Of a stretch of DNA of 54,784 nt, positions 8,127-15,679 are shown one piece after another. The DNA comes from Ignavibacteria bacterium (lineage in GTDB: Bacteria > Bacteroidota > Ignavibacteria > Kapaibacteriales > UBA4661), in NCBI GenBank assembly GCA_014654705.1, contig JACVZY010000111.1:1-54784 (forward strand), written 5' to 3'. Below the pieces are notes generated by a model. It saw only the letters and a list, made by a program, of their open reading frames with translations, did no database searches and was not told where the DNA came from. Every line of letters starts with the position of its first letter. Within the stretch, counting starts at the first letter, position 1. The translations under genes and the position numbers were made by a program.

Positions 8127-8897
8127 ATGTCAACGCCTATAAAACCTTCATCTACGCTCACTCTTGAACAAAAAAAAAACATCACGCGGCGCAATTTCCT
8201 AAGTTTTGCAACGCTTGGTTTTGGTGCCTTGAGTGGCATATTAGGATGGAATTGGGTTCGCAAACAACCTGAAGTGGATGGAACTGTCGCGCCGCTTCGT
8301 TCTATGCTCGAAACAAACGGCTTTCTGAATGAAACCGTACTTTATAGCAATGCCCACTTAGCGCCGGAATACCCACGTTCGGCGGCGGCGGTAGAACCAC
8401 GTACAAATGGCGACGTTGGGCTTGACGAAGACATTGACGCAAGGGATTGGAAACTAACAATTGTTGATACAAAAATTGGCAAGCCACTTGAGTTAGTGCT
8501 CGCAGACATTATGGCGTTACCCAAAACAGAAATTGTTTTCGACTTCAAATGCGTGGAAGGATGGAACGAAATCCAACATTGGGGCGGTGTGCGGCTTAGC
8601 GATGTATTTCGCAACTATGCTCTACCCACTGATTTTCGGTATGTGGGAATGTCAACCCCAGACAAGGCATATTATGTAGGTTTAGACATGGCAAGCGCTC
8701 TTCATCCGCAAACACTGCTGGCGTTTGAGTCCAACGGGCAGGATATTTCGTTTGAACAAGGCTATCCGCTTCGTTTGATTATACCGGTGAAGTATGGCAT
8801 CAAAAATATCAAACGTATTGGCACTATTATCCTGACAAATGAGCGCCCTCCGGATTACTGGGCAGAACAAGGGTACGATTATCATGCCGGGTTGTAA
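8127..8897 (+). CDS. Tat-exported molybdopterin-dependent oxidoreductase (sulfite oxidase/MsrP-like)
   Basis: The 256-residue protein has a twin-arginine signal, TRRNFLSFATLGFG (Arg 21-22), so it should be exported folded with its cofactor. Residues 105-250 match the oxidoreductase molybdopterin-binding domain of the sulfite oxidase superfamily. FDFKCVEGWNEIQHWGGVRL holds the Cys (residue 142) expected to bind molybdenum, and SFEQGYPLRLIIPVKYGIKNIKRIGTIIL is the conserved C-terminal part, ending in YWAEQGYDYHAGL. There is no dimerisation domain, as in YedY/MsrP-type enzymes. Partnered with the preceding cytochrome b. Substrate is unknown; methionine sulfoxide repair or sulfur-compound oxidation are possibilities. 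Confidence 0.88.
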   Translation: MSTPIKPSSTLTLEQKKNITRRNFLSFATLGFGALSGILGWNWVRKQPEVDGTVAPLRSMLETNGFLNETVLYSNAHLAPEYPRSAAAVEPRTNGDVGLDEDIDARDWKLTIVDTKIGKPLELVLADIMALPKTEIVFDFKCVEGWNEIQHWGGVRLSDVFRNYALPTDFRYVGMSTPDKAYYVGLDMASALHPQTLLAFESNGQDISFEQGYPLRLIIPVKYGIKNIKRIGTIILTNERPPDYWAEQGYDYHAGL

Positions 8898-8911
8898 ATT
8901 CTACAATTACC

Positions 8912-9616
8912 TCACCCTACAAATTTATACCCCGAGCCGTGAACCGTTAGAATATATTGCGGTTCGCGGGCATTAGGCTCGATTTTCTGGCGTAATTTCA
9001 GAATATGCATATCCACTGTTCTCGTGCTGGGCATTGCATCATAGCCCCAAACGTGGTTCAAAATCTCATCTCGCTCAAGAACGTCTCCTTTGCGCTCAAT
9101 CAAAAACAGTAGCAGCTCGTATTCCTTTCGCGAAAAATCAAGCGCGATACCGCTTTTGCGGACTTCCTTGCCGCGCGTGTCTATTTCTATGTCCGCAAAA
9201 CGGAGTGTGTTCATGTCCGTTTGTTGTATGACTGTTGTCGTCGTTGATGGCTGCGTGCGTCGAAAAAGCGCTTCCATTCTTGCCAAAAGCTCTATCACCT
9301 CAAAAGGTTTGGTCATATAATCGTCAGCACCCAAATTCAAGCCCACAACCTTATCCGTCGTCTGCCCCCGCGCAGTAAGCATGAGAATCGGCACCCGCAC
9401 CCCTCGCAAGCGAATATCTGCACAGACATCAAAACCATTGGTGTCTGGCAGCATGACATCCAACAAAATGAGGTCGAAATTGCTGTCGGTGGCGTATTTC
9501 AGTCCCAAAGCACCAGTTCCTGCGTGTTGCACCGAGTAACCTTGCGCTTGCAAACGGTGCGTCAGCGTCAGTGCCAATCCTGCATCATCTTCGATGAACA
9601 AAATGCGTCTCTTCAT
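8912..9616 (-). CDS. OmpR/PhoB-family response regulator
   Basis: The 234-residue protein has a receiver domain (residues 3-118) with acidic pair EDD near the N-terminus, phospho-acceptor Asp in LILLDVMLPD, the Thr of MLTARG and the Lys of TKPF. A winged-helix DNA-binding domain follows (residues 135-234) with LDFSRKEYELLLFL and RTVDMHILKLRQKIEP...YILTVHGSGYKF, diagnostic of the OmpR/PhoB family. It starts 11 bp downstream of the kinase stop, so kinase and regulator are one operon, transcribed away from the porin/phosphate-binding/receptor cluster. That divergent arrangement suggests it may control those genes. Confidence 0.93.
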   Translation of the reverse strand: MKRRILFIEDDAGLALTLTHRLQAQGYSVQHAGTGALGLKYATDSNFDLILLDVMLPDTNGFDVCADIRLRGVRVPILMLTARGQTTDKVVGLNLGADDYMTKPFEVIELLARMEALFRRTQPSTTTTVIQQTDMNTLRFADIEIDTRGKEVRKSGIALDFSRKEYELLLFLIERKGDVLERDEILNHVWGYDAMPSTRTVDMHILKLRQKIEPNAREPQYILTVHGSGYKFVG

Positions 9617-9627
9617 AACATGAGTGT

Positions 9628-11607
9628 TTATGCGGTATGGGAAAGCGGAAATTCTAACGTAAAGGTCGAACCATGTACTTGCAAATGCTGATGAGCAGAC
9701 ACACTTTCAACCGCAACACTGCCACCATGTGCCTCCATGATGTATTTTACCAGCGAAAGCCCTAGTCCATTACCGGAAATCTGCTCTTGAACAACGTCAC
9801 TACTGCGGAAAAACGGCTCAAAAATATATGGCGCATCCTCACGGCTAATACCTCTGCCATAATCCTGTACGACAATCACCAGTGCAGAGAATTTCTCCGA
9901 ATCGCGTTTTCCTGTGCTGTTCTCGGTGGTATATGCCCTGAGAAGCACCGTGTTTTCATGCTCTGCATTTCGCTTATCCTTTGGAAGTGAATATTTGAGA
10001 GCATTCGTAAGCAAGTTCACCAACACGGAGCGCACCGCGACGGCATCTGCTTGCACGTGCGGCAAATGCTTCGGTATCTCTACAAGCAAAGTCATTCCTT
10101 GTTCTTTCGCCAATAAATGCACATCGCCAACTGCTGCATGTATGATGTGTGTAAGGTCGAGTGCTTGCATCTCGAAGGTGCGCTTTCCCGCTTGAATGCC
10201 AGCAAATTCAAGAGTTCTCTCCACCAAACCCCAGAGTTTATCGGACTCCTTCAGTATCAAATCACCATACATTTTTGCCATTGCAACGTCATCTATCAAG
10301 CCATCGGAGAGATTTTCACCCGCGAGTCGAATAACAGTGATAGGTGTGCGCAATTCGTGCGAAACCCCAGCCACGAACTGCATTTGCTGCTTGGCAAGTC
10401 TTTCGGTGCGAATGGATAAGACCAAAAGTAGCACAATCACACCCGCCAAGAGCAGCAGCATTCCGAAACTTATCGCCACATTGCGCCAACGCAACGTCTC
10501 TACTTGTGTTTCGAGCTTACCTGCGCCGTGTTCTATCACCAGTTCCGGCACGTTTATCATACGTGTTATCGAAGCCAAGTTGCTATCCGCCATCATCCCC
10601 GCCACTACCGCAGGCGGCAGTGCCTTACTCATTCCACCACCACCGAAAGGATTCGGCATATCCGTAAAAGGGAAATCATCGGTCGTTGTTTGCGGTGCAA
10701 TCGCATCGCTCGGTAAAAAATTCTGCTTTTGTACCTGTTGTAGGCGATTCAGCATTTGTGGTGGCAAACGCCGCTCTAAGAGCATCAGGGTAAACTGTGC
10801 AGGTGGCAATAAACCGACTACTGAATGCGTACTTGCGTCGCGGGCTGCACGAAAAGTGAAGACGGTATCGGACGTAAACATAATGCGAGAACTATCCACA
10901 ATAGCCATTTGGTAAGGCGCTTCGTCCTTATCGGGAAAGTAGGCTGTCGCCTGAGGCAGAAACAGCGCGGTGCGGAAGTACGCCGTATCAAGCCTCAGCA
11001 CAATGAAATTACTCGGAGTCATTTCATTCATTATCGGAATGACCATCGTGGACAAGCCTTCGTGAACATAGTGCGGAAGCGTAGCAAGCTGTTCCATCGG
11101 CTCTGCAAGGATGCGTTCAATGCTTTGGCGAACTGCAGGAGCATGGTGCGGAACTATGCGTTGCTTGTCCGGCAGAAACTCTTGTATCACCAGTGAATCT
11201 GCACTTTTTCGCACATAAAAGATTTGTGCCAGCAGTGGCGCATTGGCGGTGTGCGTCCAGATGTCGTGACGCTCACGAAGCAATTTTTCAAGAGACTTTG
11301 CTGCGACTTCTTCTTCCGTCAGCAGAAACGTGTGTTGTAGCAAAACAAAGTGCTTATTAAGCTCCCTCGCCATAAGGCGCGTGGTATTCTGAAGCTGCGT
11401 CTGACGGCGTTCTTGCTGGCTTTCGCTGAGTTTTCCCAACCAACGGTACTGCAAAACCGCAAATACCGGCAGCAGCACTAACATCAGCAACGCAAGTACA
11501 GATGCAATGTTGAAGTGAAGACGCTTCCGCAAACGACGCAAGCGCAAGGGTATATCTGAAACAAAACTCATACACCAAAATACAGGTTTTATGCGGTTTT
11601 TCGTCAT
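9628..11607 (-). CDS. Membrane sensor histidine kinase
   Basis: The 659-residue kinase (a second ATG at 11571 would give 647) has an N-terminal helix (about residues 33-53), a periplasmic sensor of about 320 residues that is not a recognised domain, and a second helix (VAISFGMLLLLAGVIVLLLVLSI). The catalytic part follows: H-box VSHELRTPITVIRL with the phospho-accepting His, N-box NLLTNALKYS, G1 VQDYGRGIS, F-box EPFFR and G2 GNGLGLSLV. It is the cognate partner of the OmpR-type regulator 11 bp downstream. The signal is unknown; the divergent porin and phosphate-binding-like genes hint at nutrient sensing, which is inference. Confidence 0.92.
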   Translation of the reverse strand: MTKNRIKPVFWCMSFVSDIPLRLRRLRKRLHFNIASVLALLMLVLLPVFAVLQYRWLGKLSESQQERRQTQLQNTTRLMARELNKHFVLLQHTFLLTEEEVAAKSLEKLLRERHDIWTHTANAPLLAQIFYVRKSADSLVIQEFLPDKQRIVPHHAPAVRQSIERILAEPMEQLATLPHYVHEGLSTMVIPIMNEMTPSNFIVLRLDTAYFRTALFLPQATAYFPDKDEAPYQMAIVDSSRIMFTSDTVFTFRAARDASTHSVVGLLPPAQFTLMLLERRLPPQMLNRLQQVQKQNFLPSDAIAPQTTTDDFPFTDMPNPFGGGGMSKALPPAVVAGMMADSNLASITRMINVPELVIEHGAGKLETQVETLRWRNVAISFGMLLLLAGVIVLLLVLSIRTERLAKQQMQFVAGVSHELRTPITVIRLAGENLSDGLIDDVAMAKMYGDLILKESDKLWGLVERTLEFAGIQAGKRTFEMQALDLTHIIHAAVGDVHLLAKEQGMTLLVEIPKHLPHVQADAVAVRSVLVNLLTNALKYSLPKDKRNAEHENTVLLRAYTTENSTGKRDSEKFSALVIVVQDYGRGISREDAPYIFEPFFRSSDVVQEQISGNGLGLSLVKYIMEAHGGSVAVESVSAHQHLQVHGSTFTLEFPLSHTA

Positions 11608-11794
11608 GCTTTGGCTGGTTCGAAAGCGGAATTGACAAAAAATTTACAATTCCCACACAAATCTTTTACAATTCTCACACAAACCTTTTACAAAGCCATG
11701 ACAACTGCAAGCCCCTAAAACACTAGATTTGTACGGTGTTTCATCACATACTGCCATCACACAATTTACACTCACTCTTTACACTCACGGCACT

Positions 11795-11899
11795 ATGAAT
11801 ACATTCGATACCACTCGCCGAGAGGCTTTACTTTTGAAAATCGTCATTGCACTCGTGAGCTTGTCGGCAATTGGCTTCATTGTCGCATTTATCCTATAA
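11795..11899 (+). CDS. 34-residue single-span membrane protein
   Basis: An ATG at 11795 opens a 34-codon frame reading MNTFDTTRREALLLKIVIAL followed by a hydrophobic run to FIVAFIL and a TAA stop at 11897-11899. The N-terminus is polar and charged (TTRREA), and the last about 20 residues form one membrane helix ending at the C-terminus. It lies 55 bp upstream of the porin gene and in the same direction. No ribosome site is obvious, as for most genes here. The clean amphipathic-to-helix layout makes it more credible than a random frame, but it could still be chance. Confidence 0.5.
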   Translation: MNTFDTTRREALLLKIVIALVSLSAIGFIVAFIL

Positions 11900-11954
11900 G
11901 ACCGCATCAAAAAACTCCATTATTATTTTCTTCACCCCGCACCTTCACAATGTT

Positions 11955-13142
11955 ATGAACTACCGTAGCACTCTCCTCGCCTTGCTGCTCCTTGCTTTCA
12001 CGGCAACCGGAGCAAAAGCCCAACTCGAAGATTTGCGCATTTTTGGATACGCTCAAACTCTTGGCTACTACGAGCGCCAGCAAAGTTCTTTTTCGGGAAT
12101 GTTGCCGCCCGGAGTCCCTGCATCGCAAGTAAATGAGCGGACTTCGTTCTCTTTGCAACAACTCAACGTCATGTTCAATAAGCCCTTTGCCGAACGATTC
12201 AACATCTTTTTGAATTTCCAGTACACGCTTGGCTTCTCTACACAGCGTGGATGGGGAGATTTTAGCGTGGAAGAGGCGTGGGCAAGTTATGAACATTCCG
12301 ATGCTTTCACCATCAAAGCCGGGATGCTCCTGCCTACTTTTAACAACCTGAACGAAATCAAGAACCGAACAGCGCTCTTGCCTTATTTGTTCCGTCCGTC
12401 GGTGTATGAAACGAATTTGAGCAGTTTTATTTCTTTTGAGGATTATCTGCCTGAACGCTCGTTTTTGCAGGTGAATGGAACGCTTCCCATCAGCACCGAC
12501 CTGCGATTTGAGTATGCTGCAAACATTGGTAATCCTGAAACCTCATACATCGCCTCGAAAAATGGAGCCAGCACTAGTAATGCAGCCCCCCGAACCTCCG
12601 GTGAAAGTACAGTGAATTTCTTTTCGTATGGCGGGCGCGTGGGTATTCGCAATGCTGCTGAAACTTTTAAGCTAGGGCTTTCTGGAACACTGGACAGGGA
12701 TAACCGCCGCGACACGACTCGCCTGTTTTCTATTGGCAGACCAGAAATCATCGCACCTCTAGGCGACGTAGAACGACTGCGGCTTGGCGGCGATGTGTCC
12801 TTCACACTTGGCAATTTCGCATTTGAGGGTGAATACATTGGCGTTTTTTACAATAGTGCCCGCTCCAATCAACTCAATAAGCAGTTTTTTTATGGAAATG
12901 CACTCTACAACATTACGGACCAAATCTATGTCTATGGTGGCTATTCTTACTTCAGTTTAGAGGGAGCGAATGAAAATGCCATCGCCACCAACGGCGTTCA
13001 TGCTGTCTCCGCAGGCGCAGGATGGCGGGTAAATCAATGGTTTGTGCCGAAAATTCAGTATGTGCGCATCATGCCAAACTTTGAAGGCAATGCCAATATC
13101 ACGTTCGATTACCTCTATCTCGGATTAAGCATCATTTTTTAG
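11955..13142 (+). CDS. Outer-membrane porin (phosphate-selective porin O/P-like)
   Basis: The protein has 395 residues from ATG 11955, where a signal peptide begins (STLLALLLLAFTATGAKAQ); the frame is open 28 codons further upstream without family sequence. The mature part is rich in alternating strands: LRIFGYAQTLGYYERQ, FNIFLNFQYTLGF, VEEAWASYEHSDAFTIKAGMLLPTFNNLNE, and a final FDYLYLGLSIIF strand ending in Phe, the usual OMP terminus. The SVEEAWASYEHSDAFTIKAG segment resembles porin O/P barrels in which the strand precedes a conserved pore region. It is followed 66 bp later by a phosphate-binding-like protein, which agrees with an anion porin role. Confidence 0.75.
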   Translation: MNYRSTLLALLLLAFTATGAKAQLEDLRIFGYAQTLGYYERQQSSFSGMLPPGVPASQVNERTSFSLQQLNVMFNKPFAERFNIFLNFQYTLGFSTQRGWGDFSVEEAWASYEHSDAFTIKAGMLLPTFNNLNEIKNRTALLPYLFRPSVYETNLSSFISFEDYLPERSFLQVNGTLPISTDLRFEYAANIGNPETSYIASKNGASTSNAAPRTSGESTVNFFSYGGRVGIRNAAETFKLGLSGTLDRDNRRDTTRLFSIGRPEIIAPLGDVERLRLGGDVSFTLGNFAFEGEYIGVFYNSARSNQLNKQFFYGNALYNITDQIYVYGGYSYFSLEGANENAIATNGVHAVSAGAGWRVNQWFVPKIQYVRIMPNFEGNANITFDYLYLGLSIIF

Positions 13143-13208
13143 CAGCACTGACATCGTACCATTCACAACGTACAATCAACAAAGAACAATCATCAAGGAA
13201 TAATCACC

Positions 13209-13652
13209 ATGAAACCTCGTACCAATTCACCGTTCCCGAAATGGCTCATGCTTGCTGTTCTCATATCTGCTCTTTCGCTGGGAACGGCACAAGCACAAGT
13301 CGCGGTCATAGCGCACAAATCTGTTGCATCCGGTAGCGTTGATAATTCCACGCTTCTTGATATGTTCACGCTCAATACCAAGAACTGGGGCGACGGCGGG
13401 AAAATAACCGTCATTGATTTCAAGAATGACTCGCCCTCCCGCACTCGATTTTATGCAGCTTTGGGCACGAGTTTCGTTGAGATGCAAAGAACATGGCTTC
13501 GCAAACAATTCTCCGGCAAAGCGCAGCCACCTTTGCTGCTGGGTTCGGACGATGAAATTCTCAGTAAAGTTGCTTCTACACCAGGCGCAATAGGATATGT
13601 GAGCGCGGACAAAGTTTCTAAGGACGTGAAAGTTCTAGCGACAATTAAATGA
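13209..13652 (+). CDS. Short PstS-like phosphate-binding domain protein
   Basis: The 147-residue exported protein has a signal peptide (WLMLAVLISALSLGTAQAQ) and one compact domain. VAVIAHKSVASGSVDNSTLLDMFTL, NWGDGGKITVIDF and STPGAIGYVSADKV match the PBP-like domain of small phosphate ABC transporter substrate-binding proteins; the SVDNSTLLDMFTLNTKNW and PGAIGYV pieces are the strongest. At about 150 residues it has only half of a normal PstS. No PstCAB genes are nearby. Instead it stands between a porin and a chemoreceptor, so it may act as a periplasmic ligand-binding component for signalling rather than transport (inference). Confidence 0.72.
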   Translation: MKPRTNSPFPKWLMLAVLISALSLGTAQAQVAVIAHKSVASGSVDNSTLLDMFTLNTKNWGDGGKITVIDFKNDSPSRTRFYAALGTSFVEMQRTWLRKQFSGKAQPPLLLGSDDEILSKVASTPGAIGYVSADKVSKDVKVLATIK

Positions 13653-13685
13653 AAGCCGATTTTTGAATCAATCAAACGCACCTTG

Positions 13686-13824
13686 GTACACGACAAAATT
13701 TTATAGATGGATTGAGAACTGGCTTTGGTGGCACAGGCATTCCTGCCTGTGTAGTCCTTGAACACCGCTTCAAACCTCACAGACAAGAATGTCTGTGCCA
13801 CCGAGGAAGATTTCTGTCGTGTAC
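13686..13824. repeat. Paired palindromic REP/MITE-like element
   Basis: Two inverted copies of a 25-bp palindromic unit lie at 13727-13751 and 13778-13802. The head GGTGG is followed by an 8-bp hairpin with a 4-base loop. The left unit hairpin is CACAGGCA-TTCC-TGCCTGTG; the right unit, read on the other strand, is CACAGACA-TTCT-TGTCTGTG. Two of the three differences are compensatory, so both hairpins stay perfectly paired. A flanking pair of 10-bp inverted repeats, GTACACGACA at 13686-13695 and TGTCGTGTAC at 13815-13824, encloses the structure. This resembles a BIME (paired REP) or small MITE. It fills the gap between the phosphate-binding-like and receptor genes. Confidence 0.75.
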
Positions 13825-13878
13825 TATGCAAGCGCACAGTATTTTTCCCCGTTCATCACCACTCAATTTCACAACAAT

Positions 13879-15672
13879 ATGCGTATCAACCTTCGTAACA
13901 AAATCCAATTCACGGTCGGAGCGACGGTACTTGCTATCCTACTGTTCGAGTTTTTTTACTTTCCTTTTCAGCAATCACTCGCTTTGCAGAACAGTTTCGC
14001 CAGCGAAGTCCACAGCCTTTCTGAAGCCTTGACGCTTGGCGTAACGGTGGGGTTGCAAAATAACGATATGCAGGGCGTTCAAAAGGCAATTGAATTTGTC
14101 AAGCGCGACCCCAGAGTGCGCTTTGTAGCGATAGTCAGCGACGGACAGACTCTTGCCGCCTATCCCGAAACCTTTACGTTCTCCGAAGCGCTGATGAAAA
14201 CGGACTCACTGGCAATAGATCGCGTGAAACTTAGCACCGACAACATCAAAGGCGAAGTGATTGTTGCCTGCTCAAAAAGCAGCATAGAGACTCATGTTCG
14301 GAACACCGTCGTCGTGGGAATTGTGGTGTCATTGTTGATTTTTGTCATTGGGCTTTTGGCGGCGTTTTGGTTGGCACGGAGCGTGGCACGTCCTGTCATT
14401 GCCTTGCGCGATGCGGCTCGGCGGGTCAGCGCAGGCGACTTACAAACCAGTCTGAATGCGGTCTCCAGAACACGCGACGAAATTGGCGACTTGACCGAAG
14501 CATTTGAAATCATGGTCAGTAGCCTCCTTGTTGCTCGTATGGATATTGAAGGTAAAAGAGAGGCACTCATGGTGGCACTCAGCGAAGCAGAGGCATCAAA
14601 ATCACGCGCCGAAGACCAACAACAATACCTCCAACGTAGCGTCCAATCTATTCTGAACGATATTCAATTTTTTGCCGAAGGCGATTTGACCGTACGCCTT
14701 GCCAGCGAGCGCGACGACGAAATTGCGGAACTTTGCAAAGGTTTCAATACTGCGTTAGAACAGGTCAATACGATGGTTCTGAGCGTTATCACAGCCGTAG
14801 ATGAGACCGTGAGCGCATCGGAACAAATCATGCACTCCGCAGAAAGCGTTGCCAGTGGCGCGGAACTGCAAGCACGTGAATTTAGACAAATGCAACATTC
14901 TATATCTGGCATGAACACTACCATTTCAGGCAATGCCGATAACACCGCCAAAGCTGCCCGCGTCGCCCGCGAAAACCGCGATATTGCCGAAACGGGCGGC
15001 ACGACCGTAACGCAGATGGTGGAGAAAATTCGAGAGATAGCGCGGCTTGTGGCGCAGTCCGCAAGCGTCATGCAGCGTTTGGGCGAATCCAGCGCACAGA
15101 TTGGTGAAATTATTTCGGTTATCAACGAAATCGCCGACCAAACGAATTTGCTTGCGCTCAATGCTGCCATCGAAGCCGCCCGTGCAGGTGATGCCGGACG
15201 CGGCTTTGCCGTTGTTGCCGATGAAGTGCGTAAGCTCGCCGAGCGCACACAAAAGGCAACAAAGGAGATTTCCACGATGGTAACGGGCATTCAAAACGAG
15301 ACCAAACAAGCGGTGAGAGTGATGAACATCGGCAATGAACAGGTGCAAGCGGGTATTGCGCTGGCGGAAAAAGCCGGAACACAGCTTCACAACGTCGTTC
15401 GCAGTTCGGAGATTGTGCTTTCCACGATGAACGACATCGCAACGGCGACCGACGCACAATCGGCAACCAGCACCCACATTTACACCTCTATCCAATCCGT
15501 TGCTGGTATTGCCGAGACTGCTGTTGCCGGGATTATGCAAATTGGAAAAGCATCTGAAAACTTGCAAGGACTGATGCAGCGTTTGAGCGGCTTACTGGAT
15601 GAGTTTGAAACCAGCGCAGTTCGGCAGATACCACAGGGGCAAATGCCGCCCAAGCGATTATTACCACAATGA
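13879..15672 (+). CDS. Methyl-accepting chemotaxis protein
   Basis: Translation most likely begins at ATG 13879 (597 residues); the longer frame from 13789 would run through the REP-like repeat. A first membrane helix (about residues 11-33) and a second (residues 143-168) enclose a periplasmic sensor of about 110 residues. A HAMP domain follows ([19 protein letters not shown] ... RDEIGDL), a second HAMP-like segment ([10 protein letters not shown]), and the MCP signalling domain. The receptor tip is intact: [20 protein letters not shown], then [18 protein letters not shown]. Its place after the phosphate-binding-like protein suggests that the two may form a binding-protein/receptor pair. No CheW or CheR pentapeptide-tether was noticed. 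Confidence 0.93.
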   Translation: MRINLRNKIQFTVGATVLAILLFEFFYFPFQQSLALQNSFASEVHSLSEALTLGVTVGLQNNDMQGVQKAIEFVKRDPRVRFVAIVSDGQTLAAYPETFTFSEALMKTDSLAIDRVKLSTDNIKGEVIVACSKSSIETHVRNTVVVGIVVSLLIFVIGLLAAFWLARSVARPVIALRDAARRVSAGDLQTSLNAVSRTRDEIGDLTEAFEIMVSSLLVARMDIEGKREALMVALSEAEASKSRAEDQQQYLQRSVQSILNDIQFFAEGDLTVRLASERDDEIAELCKGFNTALEQVNTMVLSVITAVDETVSASEQIMHSAESVASGAELQAREFRQMQHSISGMNTTISGNADNTAKAARVARENRDIAETGGTTVTQMVEKIREIARLVAQSASVMQRLGESSAQIGEIISVINEIADQTNLLALNAAIEAARAGDAGRGFAVVADEVRKLAERTQKATKEISTMVTGIQNETKQAVRVMNIGNEQVQAGIALAEKAGTQLHNVVRSSEIVLSTMNDIATATDAQSATSTHIYTSIQSVAGIAETAVAGIMQIGKASENLQGLMQRLSGLLDEFETSAVRQIPQGQMPPKRLLPQ

Positions 15673-15679
15673 AAGATAC

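Noticed and set aside
10196-10915. 239-codon forward frame opposite the sensor kinase
   Set aside because: The reverse frame encodes an intact kinase with all motifs; the forward product is Ser/Thr-rich without recognisable features.
13727-13802. Inverted repeat considered as a simple rho-independent terminator of the phosphate-binding-like gene
   Set aside because: There is no T-tract after it, each arm is itself a palindrome, and the changes between arms are compensatory, so a REP-like element explains it better.
14664-15567. Long reverse frames (208 and 213 codons) opposite the chemoreceptor
   Set aside because: They are shadows of the highly conserved receptor signalling domain on the other strand.
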